From FEN-299 sp963727765 (lineage in GTDB: Bacteria > Acidobacteriota > Vicinamibacteria > Vicinamibacterales > Fen-181), in NCBI GenBank assembly GCA_963727765.1, contig CAVSGZ010000004.1:1-64000 (forward strand): 64,000 bases of DNA. Reading direction: 5' to 3'. The notes below the pieces were generated by a model. The model was not told the DNA's origin. It searched no databases and saw only the letters and a program-made list of their open reading frames with translations. Positions within the stretch are counted from its first letter, which is position 1, and each line of letters starts with the position of its first letter. Shown here one piece after another: positions 1 to 8,195 of the stretch. The position numbers and the translations under genes are program-made.

Positions 1-275
1 CCCACACGATCCGTTCGCCCCAGACGATCCGTTCACCCCAGACAATCCGGTCGCCCCACACGATGCGATCCGCGTCCACCGGTGCCTGACCCCACACGAT
101 GCGGTCGCCCCACACGATGCGCTCACCCCAGACGATCCGGTCACCCCAGACGATTCGTCGCCCCTGACGATGGTGTCGCCCCATACAATCCGGTCGCCCC
201 AACGATCCGGTTACCCCACACAATGCGGTCACCCCACACGATCCGATCCGAAGTGATGGGGTTGCCCCTGACCAG
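1..275 (-). repeat. 18-bp tandem repeat encoding RIVWG[DE] hexapeptides
   Basis: On the minus strand the unit reads approximately gaccgcatcgtgtggggc. About a dozen copies are present, degenerate and interrupted once by a spacer coding QAPVDA. The copies lie in frame with the protease at 1-165 but shift frame twice or more between 165 and 275, which indicates indels within the array. It lies inside the protease gene and is not a CRISPR array: there are no unique spacers and the unit is a whole number of codons. Confidence 0.85.
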
Positions 276-1708
276 CTCTGGTCCCCCCACACAATCCTCG
301 CCGCCTGGGTGGTGTCGTCCTCGCGCCAGAAGGTGATGCCGCTCGGCGTCACGTTCTCGCCCGCGATCAGCACGTCGTCGTTCGTCTTCGGCCCGTTGAC
401 GGCGATGTTCACCGAGGTGATCGCATCCACGCTCCCCGCGCCGCAGCCCACCAGGCCGGCGTCGGGCAGGAACGTCGCGCCCAGCTGCAGCGACGCCTTG
501 ACCTTGATCGGGTCCAGCTTCGGGTTCGCCTGCAGCACCAGCGCCGCAATGCCCGACACGACCGCGGTCGACATGCTCGTGCCGCTCATCTGCATGTAGC
601 CCTGGCTGCCCGCGGTGAACATGTGCAGCGACGGATACTGGGTGATGATGGCGGAGCCCGGAGCCTCGAGCGACACGATCTTGTTGCCCGGCGCGACGAC
701 GTCCGGCTTCAGGATGTAGTCGTAGAGCGTCGGCCCGCGCGAGCTGTAGGTCGTCACCGCGTCGTCGGACCGGATGGCCGTCCCGAAGGTGTTCAGCGCG
801 CCGACCGTGATCGCGTAGGGCGAGTTGCCCGGCGAGTCGATCCCGCCCAGCACCATCCGCCCGTCGTCGGTCTTGCCCACGTTGCCCGCCGCCGCCACCA
901 CCACCAGCCCCTTCGCGACCGCGCGCTGCACCGCCTGGCACAGCGGGTCGTCGTCGGCCGACTCGAGGACGGGGTGGCCGAGCGACAGGTTGATGATCCG
1001 GATGGCGTACTTCGTGCGGTTCGCGACGGCCCAGTCGATCGCCGCGATGACGTTGCTGACCGAGCCCGACCCGTCGGCCGCGAGGACCTTGAGATTGACG
1101 ATCCGCGCTCCAGGCGCCAGGCCCACGTACCCTGCGGCGCCCTTCATCTCCCGAGCCGCGATGATGCCGGCCACGTGCGTCCCGTGACCGAACTGGTCGT
1201 CGCCCGTGCCGTTCGGGTCGGTGAAGTCCACGCTGACCAGGAGGCGGCTCTTGAGCGCCGGGACATCGGCCACCCCCGAGTCGATGAGGGCAACGGTGAT
1301 GCCCTTCCCGGTGTAGCTGGCCATCCCCGGCAGCCCCTGCCACACCTGTTCGGCACCGGTGGACTGGTCGGTGACCGCGAGCGAGCCGCGCACGGCGACG
1401 TCGCCCGACAGGTGGGCCACCGAGTCGTCCTGGCTGATCGCGCTCAGCGCGTCGGTGCTCAGGTGGAGGACGGCGCCCGTCTCCAGCCGGCGCTTCAGGG
1501 TTGCCCCGTAGCGTGCGGCCAGCGCCGTGATCTCGTCCTGGCTGCCCGACACGATGACGTCGACCGAGGCCACGTCACCGGAGGACAGGTGCTGTGCGAG
1601 GTCCGCGGACAACCGCGCCCGATGCCCCGCCGGGTCCGCCCACGCCAGGCCCGACGACAGCACCAGGGCTGCCACGATCAACCAGATGAAAGAGCAACGA
1701 CGGAACAT
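1..1708 (-). CDS. Secreted subtilisin-like (S8) serine protease with RIVWG-repeat tail, 3' end missing
   Basis: The gene begins at ATG 1708 behind a GGAGG five bases upstream and is still open at position 1, so at least 569 residues are present. A signal peptide (MFRRCSF, hydrophobic core, likely cut after AWA) is followed by an I9-like propeptide. The S8 triad is visible: Asp143 in LIDSG, His175 in GHGTHVAG and Ser378 in GTSMST, with the oxyanion Asn in AAAGN. It should hydrolyse peptide bonds outside the cytoplasm. From about residue 460 the protein becomes copies of the hexapeptide RIVWGD/E, encoded by 18-base repeats (about 1-165). Between about 165 and 275 the same hexapeptide is found in the other two frames, so the reading frame slips and then recovers. 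The helix-turn-helix gene ends 31 bases upstream on the same strand. The role of the tail is unknown. Confidence 0.85.
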   Translation of the reverse strand, partial: MFRRCSFIWLIVAALVLSSGLAWADPAGHRARLSADLAQHLSSGDVASVDVIVSGSQDEITALAARYGATLKRRLETGAVLHLSTDALSAISQDDSVAHLSGDVAVRGSLAVTDQSTGAEQVWQGLPGMASYTGKGITVALIDSGVADVPALKSRLLVSVDFTDPNGTGDDQFGHGTHVAGIIAAREMKGAAGYVGLAPGARIVNLKVLAADGSGSVSNVIAAIDWAVANRTKYAIRIINLSLGHPVLESADDDPLCQAVQRAVAKGLVVVAAAGNVGKTDDGRMVLGGIDSPGNSPYAITVGALNTFGTAIRSDDAVTTYSSRGPTLYDYILKPDVVAPGNKIVSLEAPGSAIITQYPSLHMFTAGSQGYMQMSGTSMSTAVVSGIAALVLQANPKLDPIKVKASLQLGATFLPDAGLVGCGAGSVDAITSVNIAVNGPKTNDDVLIAGENVTPSGITFWREDDTTQAARIVWGDQSWSGATPSLRIGSCGVTALCGVTGSLGRPDCMGRHHRQGRRIVWGDRIVWGERIVWGDRIVWGQAPVDADRIVWGDRIVWGERIVWGERIVW

Positions 1709-1739
1709 GACGTCCTCCAGGCCAGTAACAACAGAACGT

Positions 1740-2024
1740 TTACGCGCTGAGGCTGTTCAGAAACTCGGATGATTCCTCACGGGACGCGGCCGACAACGAC
1801 GGCGGCGCCGGCGCGAATGAGGCGGAGAGGCCGGCCATCGACGAAACCAGCACCCGCTGCGACCCGCACCGCGTCCGGATGGTCTGCAGGCGGCCCTGCC
1901 TGATCCAGTAATAGACCGTGCGCTTGGAGACGCCGAGCATCTCCATCGCCTGATCGATCAACACGCTCCGGCCTTCGGTGCTGGCGAGCCGCCATGCCGT
2001 GCCGCGCGTGTAAGCCTGGGCCAC
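1740..2024 (-). CDS. Small excisionase/MerR-type helix-turn-helix protein
   Basis: This 94-residue protein starts at GTG 2024 with GGGAGG seven bases upstream. Residues 22-52 (LIDQAMEMLGVSKRTVYYWI and following) form a helix-turn-helix like those of the excisionase/HTH_17 family, with the recognition helix at VSKRTVYYWIRQGRL. A short beta-wing-like stretch follows and the last 30 residues are Ala/Ser/Pro-rich. It probably binds DNA as a small regulator. Its stop codon lies 31 bases before the start of the S8 protease on the same strand, so the two may be co-transcribed. No integrase or phage gene is nearby, so a recombination-directionality role is not supported. Target unknown. Confidence 0.7.
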   Translation of the reverse strand: MAQAYTRGTAWRLASTEGRSVLIDQAMEMLGVSKRTVYYWIRQGRLQTIRTRCGSQRVLVSSMAGLSASFAPAPPSLSAASREESSEFLNSLSA

Positions 2025-2344
2025 CTGAAACCTCCCGCTGAGGCAGTGGCAAGTGCCGGGCCATGCGGACCAGCTGGTGATCCAACTGTCTAAGTGGTTG
2101 CGCCGACGGGAGTTGTTGCACTAGGATGGCGTCGCGACGTGAGGGGGCCACGGAGGGGGTCCGGCCAACCGGCTGGCCTGCTGCGGCCTCACGACGGGAC
2201 CTTGGGCCTCCGACGGGCGCAGCCGATGATGAGCGCAGGAATTGCACACTAAATTGGCGGGGATCGGATGGGATGGCGGAGATTGACGGCGCGGCCCTGG
2301 CCCGATCGCCGACCGGCCAATGGATTGGCCTGGAGGACAAGAAA
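2025..2344. other. Divergent intergenic region between HTH gene and ABC importer
   Basis: This is about 320 bases between the minus-strand HTH gene and the plus-strand lipoprotein gene. The plus-strand lipoprotein frame stays open back to an ATG at 2126, but the encoded N-terminus (rich in Arg, Gly and Pro) does not look like a signal peptide, so I treat this stretch as non-coding. I see no convincing -35/-10 pair. The only clear structure is the inverted repeat at 2315-2330. Confidence 0.5.
2315..2330. promoter_or_regulatory. Perfect 7-bp inverted repeat before the importer gene
   Basis: GGCCAAT and ATTGGCC are separated by two bases and end immediately before the Shine-Dalgarno region (tggagg, 2331-2336) of the lipoprotein gene. 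The symmetry and placement fit an operator or a small hairpin that could limit ribosome access. No cognate regulator is identified. Function is inference only. Confidence 0.3.
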
Positions 2345-4075
2345 TTGACCGCTTCCAGACGTTCGCTCCTGTGTTCATGGAGAGTTGTCACACTATCCGT
2401 AGTGGTGATGGCCGCAGCGATGGCGTCGGCGGCCTGCCGGTCCCGTGAGCAGCAAGGGCCCGCGAAGCCGCACGTCAAAGCGTTGGTTTCGAGCGTGCGG
2501 GCCGAGCCGCGGACCTTCAATCGGTATGCCGGCCGCGACTCGATCCTCGAGATCGTCACCTGCCTGACGCAGGCCCGGCTGGTGCGCATCGACCGGCGCA
2601 CGCAGGAGCTCGAACCCTGGCTGGCCGAGTCGTGGACGATGTCGGCCGACGGCCTGACCTACACGCTGAAGCTGCGCCAGGGGGTGAAGTTCTCCGACGG
2701 CGTGCCGTTCACCTCCGCCGACGTGACGTTTGCCTTCAAGGCGATCTACGACGAGAAGACCGGGAGCGCGCTGGGTGAGTCGATGCGTGTCGGCGGCAAG
2801 CCGCTGGACGTCAGCGCACCGGACCCGATGACGGTGGTGATCCGCTTCCCGTCGCCGTTCGGCCCGGGCATCCGGCTGCTCGACAACCTGGCGATCCTGC
2901 CGCGCCACAAGCTGGGGGCGGCGCTCGACGCCGGCACGCTGGCGAAGGCGTGGGACCTGTCCACGCCGCCGCCTGAGATCGTCGGCCTCGGCCCGTTCGT
3001 CCTCGAAGCCTATCAGCCCGGGCAGCGGCTGATCTTCGCGCGCAATCCGTACTACTGGCGGACCGACGAGCGCGGCGGGAAGCTGCCGGTGCTCGACCGG
3101 CTGACAATCGAGATCGTGCCCGACCAGAACGCGGAGATCCTGGCGCTCCAGAGCGGGCAGATCGATTTCACGCAGTCGGAGGTGCGCCCCGAGGATTACG
3201 CGACGCTCAAGCGCGCGGCCGACCAGAAGAAGCTGACGCTGGTCGATCTCGGCGTCGGCCTCGATGCCGACTCGTTCTGGCTGAACCTGCGGCCGGGCCG
3301 CCCGTCGGTGGTCCGCCATCCGTGGCTGCTCCGGCCCGAGCTGCGGCGGGCGATCTCGCACGCGGTCGATCGGAAGGCGTTTGCCGAGACGGTGTTCCTC
3401 GGAGCGGCCGTCCCGGTCTACGGGCCGATCACGCCCGGCAACCAGCGATGGTACTCGCCCGACCTGCCGCGCTTCGAGTACGATCCGGCTGCGGCGCGGC
3501 GGCTGCTGGCCGGTTTGGGACTCAACGACCGGGACGGCGACGGCATTCTGAAGGATCGCAGCGGGGCGCCGGCCGGGTTCACGATCGTGACGCAGAAGGG
3601 AAACACGGCGCTCGAGCGCGGCGCGGAGTTCATTGCCTCGGAGTTGAAGAAGGTCGGGCTGCAGGCGGAGGTGGCGGCGCTCGACGTCGGCGCCGCGATC
3701 GATCGGATCGAGCGAGGGGACTACGACGCGGTCTACTTCCGCTTCCTCACGACCGACCTCGACCCGGCGCTCAACATCGACCTGTGGCTCAGCTCGGGCA
3801 GCGCGCACGTCTGGAACCCGTCGCAGGCGAAGCCGTCCACCGACTGGGAGCGGCAGATCGACGATCTGATGAACCGGCAGGTGGCGTCGCTGGACCAGGC
3901 GCAGCGGAAGGCGCTGTTCGACCAGGTGCAGCGGATCGTGGCCGACGAGCAGCCGATGATCCAGTTCGCGGCGCCGCGGATCTCGCTGGCGATGAGCACG
4001 CGCGTGACGGGCGCGACGCCGGCGCTGCTCAGGCCGTCGATCCTGTGGAACCCGGACACGTTGGGCCTCAAGTAG
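2345..4075 (+). CDS. ABC importer substrate-binding lipoprotein, family 5 (peptide/DppA-OppA type)
   Basis: I start it at TTG 2345 because GGAGG lies eight bases upstream and the protein then begins MTASRRSLL, a hydrophobic stretch and Cys31 (SAAC), a plausible if non-canonical lipobox. The 576-residue product shows SBP_bac_5 hallmarks: LEPWLAESW, YTLKLRQGVKFSDG, FTSADVTFAF, RNPYYW and LRRAISHAVDRKAF. It should be anchored in the cytoplasmic membrane and deliver an oligopeptide or related solute to the two permeases downstream. The gene is followed by a 78-base GA-rich repeat spacer. No ATPase gene is present in the window, so the transporter must borrow one or have it elsewhere. Substrate is not readable; the adjacent catabolic genes hint at hydroxyproline-containing peptides (inference). 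Confidence 0.85.
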   Translation: MTASRRSLLCSWRVVTLSVVVMAAAMASAACRSREQQGPAKPHVKALVSSVRAEPRTFNRYAGRDSILEIVTCLTQARLVRIDRRTQELEPWLAESWTMSADGLTYTLKLRQGVKFSDGVPFTSADVTFAFKAIYDEKTGSALGESMRVGGKPLDVSAPDPMTVVIRFPSPFGPGIRLLDNLAILPRHKLGAALDAGTLAKAWDLSTPPPEIVGLGPFVLEAYQPGQRLIFARNPYYWRTDERGGKLPVLDRLTIEIVPDQNAEILALQSGQIDFTQSEVRPEDYATLKRAADQKKLTLVDLGVGLDADSFWLNLRPGRPSVVRHPWLLRPELRRAISHAVDRKAFAETVFLGAAVPVYGPITPGNQRWYSPDLPRFEYDPAAARRLLAGLGLNDRDGDGILKDRSGAPAGFTIVTQKGNTALERGAEFIASELKKVGLQAEVAALDVGAAIDRIERGDYDAVYFRFLTTDLDPALNIDLWLSSGSAHVWNPSQAKPSTDWERQIDDLMNRQVASLDQAQRKALFDQVQRIVADEQPMIQFAAPRISLAMSTRVTGATPALLRPSILWNPDTLGLK

Positions 4076-4153
4076 GCGGAGGGCGGGAGGCGGGGGGCGG
4101 AAGGCTGAGGGCGGGCGTAAGGCGTGAGGCGCAAGGCGTAAGGCGTAAGGCAG
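4076..4153 (+). repeat. GA-rich degenerate tandem repeat spacer
   Basis: The spacer consists of 7-9 base units such as ggcgtaaggcgtgaggcg with many small variants. A related stretch recurs before tmk at 50038-50071. It leaves no recognisable promoter and lies between two genes of one transport operon. Confidence 0.6.
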
Positions 4154-5164
4154 TTGAGAGGGCTGAACCACTTGGCGCATTATCTCGTCCGGCGCGTCGT
4201 CGCGGCGGTCGTGCTGGTGGCGGTCGTGTCGTCGGCCGCGCTGCTGCTGACGAGCGTCGCGCCGGGCGACTTCGCGTCGGAGCTGTTCGGCAGCGGCGCG
4301 AGCGCGGCGTCGATGGCGCGCGAGCGGGCCCGCTACGGCCTCGATCGGCCGGTGGCCGCCCAGTATCTCGACTGGCTCGGCCGCGCGGCCCGTCTCGACT
4401 TCGGCGTCTCAATCGTCTATCACCGGCCGGTCATCGAGCTGGTGCGCCAGCGGGCGGCCAATACGGCCGTGCTCGCGCTGACCGCGCTCCTCCTGGCCTC
4501 GCTGCTGGGTCTGCCCGCCGGCATGCTCACCGGCAGCCGCCGGCGCGGTCCCGTCGCGTCGGCGATCCGCGGCGCGTCAATCGTCCTGCTGTCGCTTCCC
4601 TCGCTCATCACGTCGCTCGTGTTCGTGCTCCTCGCCGCGCGCACGGGGTGGCTGCCGACCGGAGGCATGCAGTCGGCGGGCGCCTGGGAAGGAGGCACGC
4701 TGGCCGGCCTGGCCGACCTGGCGTGGCACCTGCCGCTGCCGGCGCTGGCCATCGCGCTGCCGCTCGCGGCGATGATCGAGCGGGTGCAGTCGCAGTCGCT
4801 CGGCGCGGTGCTGAAGATGCCGTTCGCGCTGGCGACGCTGGCGCGCGGCGTGCCGCGTGGGCGGCTGATCTGGCGCGACGCGTGGCGGCCGGCGGTCGGG
4901 CCGGTGGCCGCGCTCTACGGCTTCATCCTCGGCAGCCTGCTCAGCGGCTCGTTCGTCGTCGAGGTGGTGACGTCGTGGCCGGGCCTCGGCCGCCTGATGT
5001 ACGACGCGCTCAGGGCGCGCGACCTCTATCTCGTCGCGGGATGCGCGGCGGCGGGATCGATCTTCCTGGCCGGCGGCAGCCTGCTCTCTGACGTGATCCA
5101 GGCGTGGGCGGATCCGCGGATCAGGCAGCGCGAGGATGAACACCGCGCGGGAGCGGCCGCATGA
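4154..5164 (+). CDS. ABC transporter permease, DppB/OppB type
   Basis: The 336-residue inner-membrane permease has an N-terminal segment HYLVRRVVAAVVLVAVV typical of the DppB family, a periplasmic loop (APGDFASELFG to LDFGVSIVYHRPV) and about five further membrane helices. The cytoplasmic EAA-like loop (LATLARGVPRGRLIW) contacts the ATPase. I take TTG 4154. TTG 4172, with gagaggg upstream, is an equally plausible start giving a protein six residues shorter. The gene follows the binding lipoprotein and overlaps the next permease by four bases (ATGA), so the three genes form one operon. Confidence 0.85.
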   Translation: MRGLNHLAHYLVRRVVAAVVLVAVVSSAALLLTSVAPGDFASELFGSGASAASMARERARYGLDRPVAAQYLDWLGRAARLDFGVSIVYHRPVIELVRQRAANTAVLALTALLLASLLGLPAGMLTGSRRRGPVASAIRGASIVLLSLPSLITSLVFVLLAARTGWLPTGGMQSAGAWEGGTLAGLADLAWHLPLPALAIALPLAAMIERVQSQSLGAVLKMPFALATLARGVPRGRLIWRDAWRPAVGPVAALYGFILGSLLSGSFVVEVVTSWPGLGRLMYDALRARDLYLVAGCAAAGSIFLAGGSLLSDVIQAWADPRIRQREDEHRAGAAA

Positions 5165-6117
5165 GGGCCGCGGCCGCGGCGCTGCTCGGCCTTGTCGTCG
5201 TCGTGGCGCTGGCGGCGCCCGTGCTGGCCCCCCACGATCCGGGCGAGACATTTCGCGGGTTCCTGTCCGCGCCGCCGATGCGGCCGCACGTCGTGGCGGC
5301 CGACGGCTCGTGGCGGTGGCCGTTCGTCCATCCGCTGAAGCTGGCGAGCCGGCTGGAACAGCGGTACGACGAAGACAGGAGCCGGGAGGTCCCGCTCGCG
5401 TTTTTCTCGGGCGGCAAGCTGGTGCGGCTCTCCGACGAGCGCGACGGCCCGTGGCTGCCGCTCGGCGCCGACGGCGAAGGGCGCGACGTGCTGGCGCGGC
5501 TGCTGTTCGGCGCGCGCACGTCGCTCGGCGTGGCCGTGCTGGCGACGCTGGCCGCCCTGCTCATCGGCGCGGTGGTGGGCGGGCTGGCCGGCTACTTCGG
5601 CGGCCTGACCGACGAAGCCATGATGCGTTTTGCGGAGTTCGTCCTCGTGCTGCCCGCCATCTACGTCGTGCTGGCGCTGCGCGCGGCGATGCCGCTGGTG
5701 CTGCCGCCGTGGGAAGTGTTCTCGCTGATGGCGGGGATCTTCGGGCTGGTCGGCTGGCCGTGGGTGGCGAGGGCGGTGCGCAGCGTCGTGGCGACCGAGC
5801 GGACGCGCGACTACGCGTCGGCGGCCGTGTCGCTCGGCGCCGGGCCGGCCCGCGTCCTCTTCGGCCACCTGATGCCGGCCTGCCGCGGCGTGCTCGGCAC
5901 GCAGGCGATCCTGCTGCTGCCGAGTTTCATCCTGGCTGAGGCGACGCTCTCCTACGTCGGCCTGGGATTCCCGGGGACGGTGCCGAGCTGGGGATCGATG
6001 CTGCACGAGGCGAGCAACGTCAACGCGATTGCCGAGTTCCCGTGGACACTGGCGCCGGCGGCGGCGATCTTCCTGGTCACGCTGGCGGCGAACCTGCTTG
6101 TTGAAGAGACAAAATAA
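5161..6117 (+). CDS. ABC transporter permease, DppC/OppC type
   Basis: The 318-residue protein starts at an ATG overlapping the DppB-type stop codon. It has the N-terminal anchor helix (LGLVVVVALAAPVLAPHDP), a long periplasmic insertion and the DppC core (DGEGRDVLARLLFGARTSL, then five helices). The EAA loop reads YASAAVSLGAGPARVLFGH. It pairs with the DppB-type partner to form the translocation pore. The periplasmic insertion of about 100 residues between the first helix and the core resembles the longer OppC/YejE-like members. It ends three bases before the aldolase gene, indicating a shared transcript with the catabolic enzymes. Confidence 0.85.
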   Translation: MRAAAAALLGLVVVVALAAPVLAPHDPGETFRGFLSAPPMRPHVVAADGSWRWPFVHPLKLASRLEQRYDEDRSREVPLAFFSGGKLVRLSDERDGPWLPLGADGEGRDVLARLLFGARTSLGVAVLATLAALLIGAVVGGLAGYFGGLTDEAMMRFAEFVLVLPAIYVVLALRAAMPLVLPPWEVFSLMAGIFGLVGWPWVARAVRSVVATERTRDYASAAVSLGAGPARVLFGHLMPACRGVLGTQAILLLPSFILAEATLSYVGLGFPGTVPSWGSMLHEASNVNAIAEFPWTLAPAAAIFLVTLAANLLVEETK

Positions 6118-6120
6118 CCC

Positions 6121-7005
6121 ATGAACCTTCGCGGCATCTTTCCGCCTATTGCCACGCCCTTCAAGGACGACGAGATCGACCTCGACGCGATGAGGGCCAA
6201 CGTCACGAAGTGGATGAAGACCGGCCTGGCGGGCGTGCTCGTCCTCGGCTCGAACGGCGAGGCGCCCATGCTCGACGCCGACGAGTCGTTCCGCGTGGCG
6301 GCGGCCGCCCGCGAGGCGGTCCCTTCGGAAAAGACGATGATCGTCGGGGCCGGTGAGGAGTCGACGCACGCGACGATCGGCGCCGTGAAGCGCGCCGCGA
6401 AGGCCGGTGCCGACGTGGTGCTGGTGCGCACGCCGTGCTACTACAAGTCGCAGATGACGACCGACCTGTTCGTGCGCCACTTCACCAGCGTGGCCGACGC
6501 GTCGCCGGTGCCGGTGCTGCCGTACAACGTGCCCGTGTTCACCGGCGTGAACATGGCGGCCGAGGCGATCGCGAGGCTGTCGGGTCACCCGAACATCCCG
6601 GGCGTCAAGGATTCGAGCGGCAACCTCACGCAGATCGCCGAGACAGCCGCGTCGACGCCGCCCGACTTCTGCGTGCTGGTCGGCTCGGCCCCAACGCTCT
6701 ACGCCAGCCTCTGCGTGGGCGCGGTCGGCGGCATCGTCGGCGCGGCGTGCGTGATCCCGGACCTGATGGTGGAGCTGTACGACCTCGCGATGGCCGGCCG
6801 GCACGCCGAGGCGCTCGCGCTGCAGCGCCGGATCACGCCGCTCGCCAAGTCGGTGACGACCACGTACGGCGCAGCGGGGCTGAAAGCGGCGATGGAGATG
6901 GCCGGCTACGTCGGCGGCCTGCCGCGGCGCCCGCTGACGCCCGCCACGCCGCAGATCGTCGAGACGATCCGCGGGCAGTTCGCGGCACTGGGCTTCGTGG
7001 TGTAG
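6121..7005 (+). CDS. DapA-superfamily aldolase, 4-hydroxy-2-oxoglutarate-aldolase-like
   Basis: The 294-residue TIM-barrel protein has the Schiff-base Lys163 (GVKDSSGN) and catalytic Tyr135 (LPYNVP) of the DHDPS/NAL superfamily. Where true DapA has GTTGE, this protein has LGSNGEAPML (42-51). That is close to the GSNGEFPFL motif of 4-hydroxy-2-oxoglutarate aldolase, the enzyme that splits the hydroxyproline intermediate into pyruvate and glyoxylate. The next gene is an alanine-glyoxylate-type aminotransferase, which strengthens this reading. It lies three bases after the peptide importer permease. A general dihydrodipicolinate synthase label is the fallback. The reaction is inferred from the motif and neighbours. 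Confidence 0.75.
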   Translation: MNLRGIFPPIATPFKDDEIDLDAMRANVTKWMKTGLAGVLVLGSNGEAPMLDADESFRVAAAAREAVPSEKTMIVGAGEESTHATIGAVKRAAKAGADVVLVRTPCYYKSQMTTDLFVRHFTSVADASPVPVLPYNVPVFTGVNMAAEAIARLSGHPNIPGVKDSSGNLTQIAETAASTPPDFCVLVGSAPTLYASLCVGAVGGIVGAACVIPDLMVELYDLAMAGRHAEALALQRRITPLAKSVTTTYGAAGLKAAMEMAGYVGGLPRRPLTPATPQIVETIRGQFAALGFVV

Positions 7006-7035
7006 GGCGGCCCGGCCGCGGTATCCTCTGAAGAT

Positions 7036-8190
7036 ATGATCCCACTGCCTTCGTCCGAACGTCTGCTGCTCGGGCCGGGCCCGAGCATGATCTCGCCACG
7101 CGTGATGCGCGCGCTCGGCGCGCCGATGCTCGGCCACCTCGATCCCGACCTGATGGCGATGATGGACGAGACGCGCGAGCAGCTGCGCCGCCTGTTCCGC
7201 GCGCCGGAAGGGTCGTTCGCCTTCGCGGTGTCGGGCACGGGCACCTCGGGGCTCGAAGCGACCGTGGCCAACCTGGTGGCCGACGGCACGCGCGTGCTGG
7301 CGGTCGTGACCGGCTACTTCGGCGACCGGCTCGCCCAGGTCTGCCAGCGCTACGGCGGCGCCGTCACGCGACTCGACGTCGAATGGGGCCGCGCGGTTGA
7401 CCCCGCGCTGGTCCGCGAGGCCCTGGCACGCCACGGCGCGAACATCGTCTGCGTCGTGCACGCGGAGACCTCGACCGGTGTGCGCAACCCGGTGGCCGAC
7501 GTCGCCAGGGCGGCCCACGATGCCGGCGCGCTGGTCATTGTCGATGCGGTGACCTCGCTCGGCGGCCACCCGTTCGAGATGGAGCAGTGGGGGATCGACG
7601 CGGCCTACAGCTGCACACAGAAGTGCATCGGGGCGCCGTCGGGGCTGGCGCCGGTGGCGTTCGCGCCGAGCGCACTCGCGCGGCGCGTCGGCTGCCGCAG
7701 CTTCTACTTCGACCTGGGGCTGCTCGAGGACTACTGGGTCCGGCGGAAGTACCACCACACGATCTCGGCCTCGCTCGTCTACGCGCTGCACGAGGCGCTG
7801 ACGGCCATCGACGAGGAAGGGCTCGAGGCGCGATGGGCGAGGCACGAGCGGCATCACACGGCGCTTGCCGCCGGGCTCGAGGCGATGGGGCTCGGGCTGC
7901 TCCCGCCCGAGAGCGAGCGGCTCTGGACGCTGAACGCGGTGCGCGTGCCGGGGGGAGTGGACGAGGCCCGGGCGCGCAAGGACCTGCTCTCGCGCTTCAA
8001 CATGGAGGTGGGCTCCGGTCTGGGGCCGCTCGCCGGCAAGATCTGGCGTGTCGGGCTGATGGGCCACAGTTCGTCGCCGCAGGCCATCCTGCTGTTTCTC
8101 GGCGCCCTCGAATCGGTGCTGCGCCAGCAGGGACATGACGTGCCGCCAGGGGCCGGCACGGCGGCGGCGCTGGACGCGCTGCACGGGTAG
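7036..8190 (+). CDS. Alanine-glyoxylate-type class V aminotransferase
   Basis: This 384-residue fold-type-I PLP enzyme has LLLGPGPSMISPRV at the N-terminus, SGTGTSGLEA, the PLP-binding Asp170 in IVDAVTSLGG and the Schiff-base Lys196 in SCTQKCIGAPSG. These are signatures of the alanine-glyoxylate/serine-pyruvate aminotransferase group (AGXT, PucG). Placed 30 bases after the aldolase, it would convert the glyoxylate released there into glycine using alanine or serine. PucG-type ureidoglycine-glyoxylate transamination is the main alternative, but no allantoin genes are seen in the window. A TATCCT lies eight bases before the ATG, but no -35 accompanies it. Confidence 0.85.
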   Translation: MIPLPSSERLLLGPGPSMISPRVMRALGAPMLGHLDPDLMAMMDETREQLRRLFRAPEGSFAFAVSGTGTSGLEATVANLVADGTRVLAVVTGYFGDRLAQVCQRYGGAVTRLDVEWGRAVDPALVREALARHGANIVCVVHAETSTGVRNPVADVARAAHDAGALVIVDAVTSLGGHPFEMEQWGIDAAYSCTQKCIGAPSGLAPVAFAPSALARRVGCRSFYFDLGLLEDYWVRRKYHHTISASLVYALHEALTAIDEEGLEARWARHERHHTALAAGLEAMGLGLLPPESERLWTLNAVRVPGGVDEARARKDLLSRFNMEVGSGLGPLAGKIWRVGLMGHSSSPQAILLFLGALESVLRQQGHDVPPGAGTAAALDALHG

Positions 8191-8195
8191 CCAAC

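Noticed and set aside
1..275. Possible CRISPR array at the left edge
   Set aside because: The repeats are contiguous 18-base codon multiples encoding RIVWGD, without unique spacers or cas genes.
1740..2024. Excisionase gene implying an integrated element
   Set aside because: No integrase, attachment-site repeats or phage genes nearby; the HTH type is also common in ordinary regulators.
6121..7005. Lysine-pathway dapA
   Set aside because: The GSNGE motif and the aminotransferase neighbour fit 4-hydroxy-2-oxoglutarate aldolase better; lysA lies far away.
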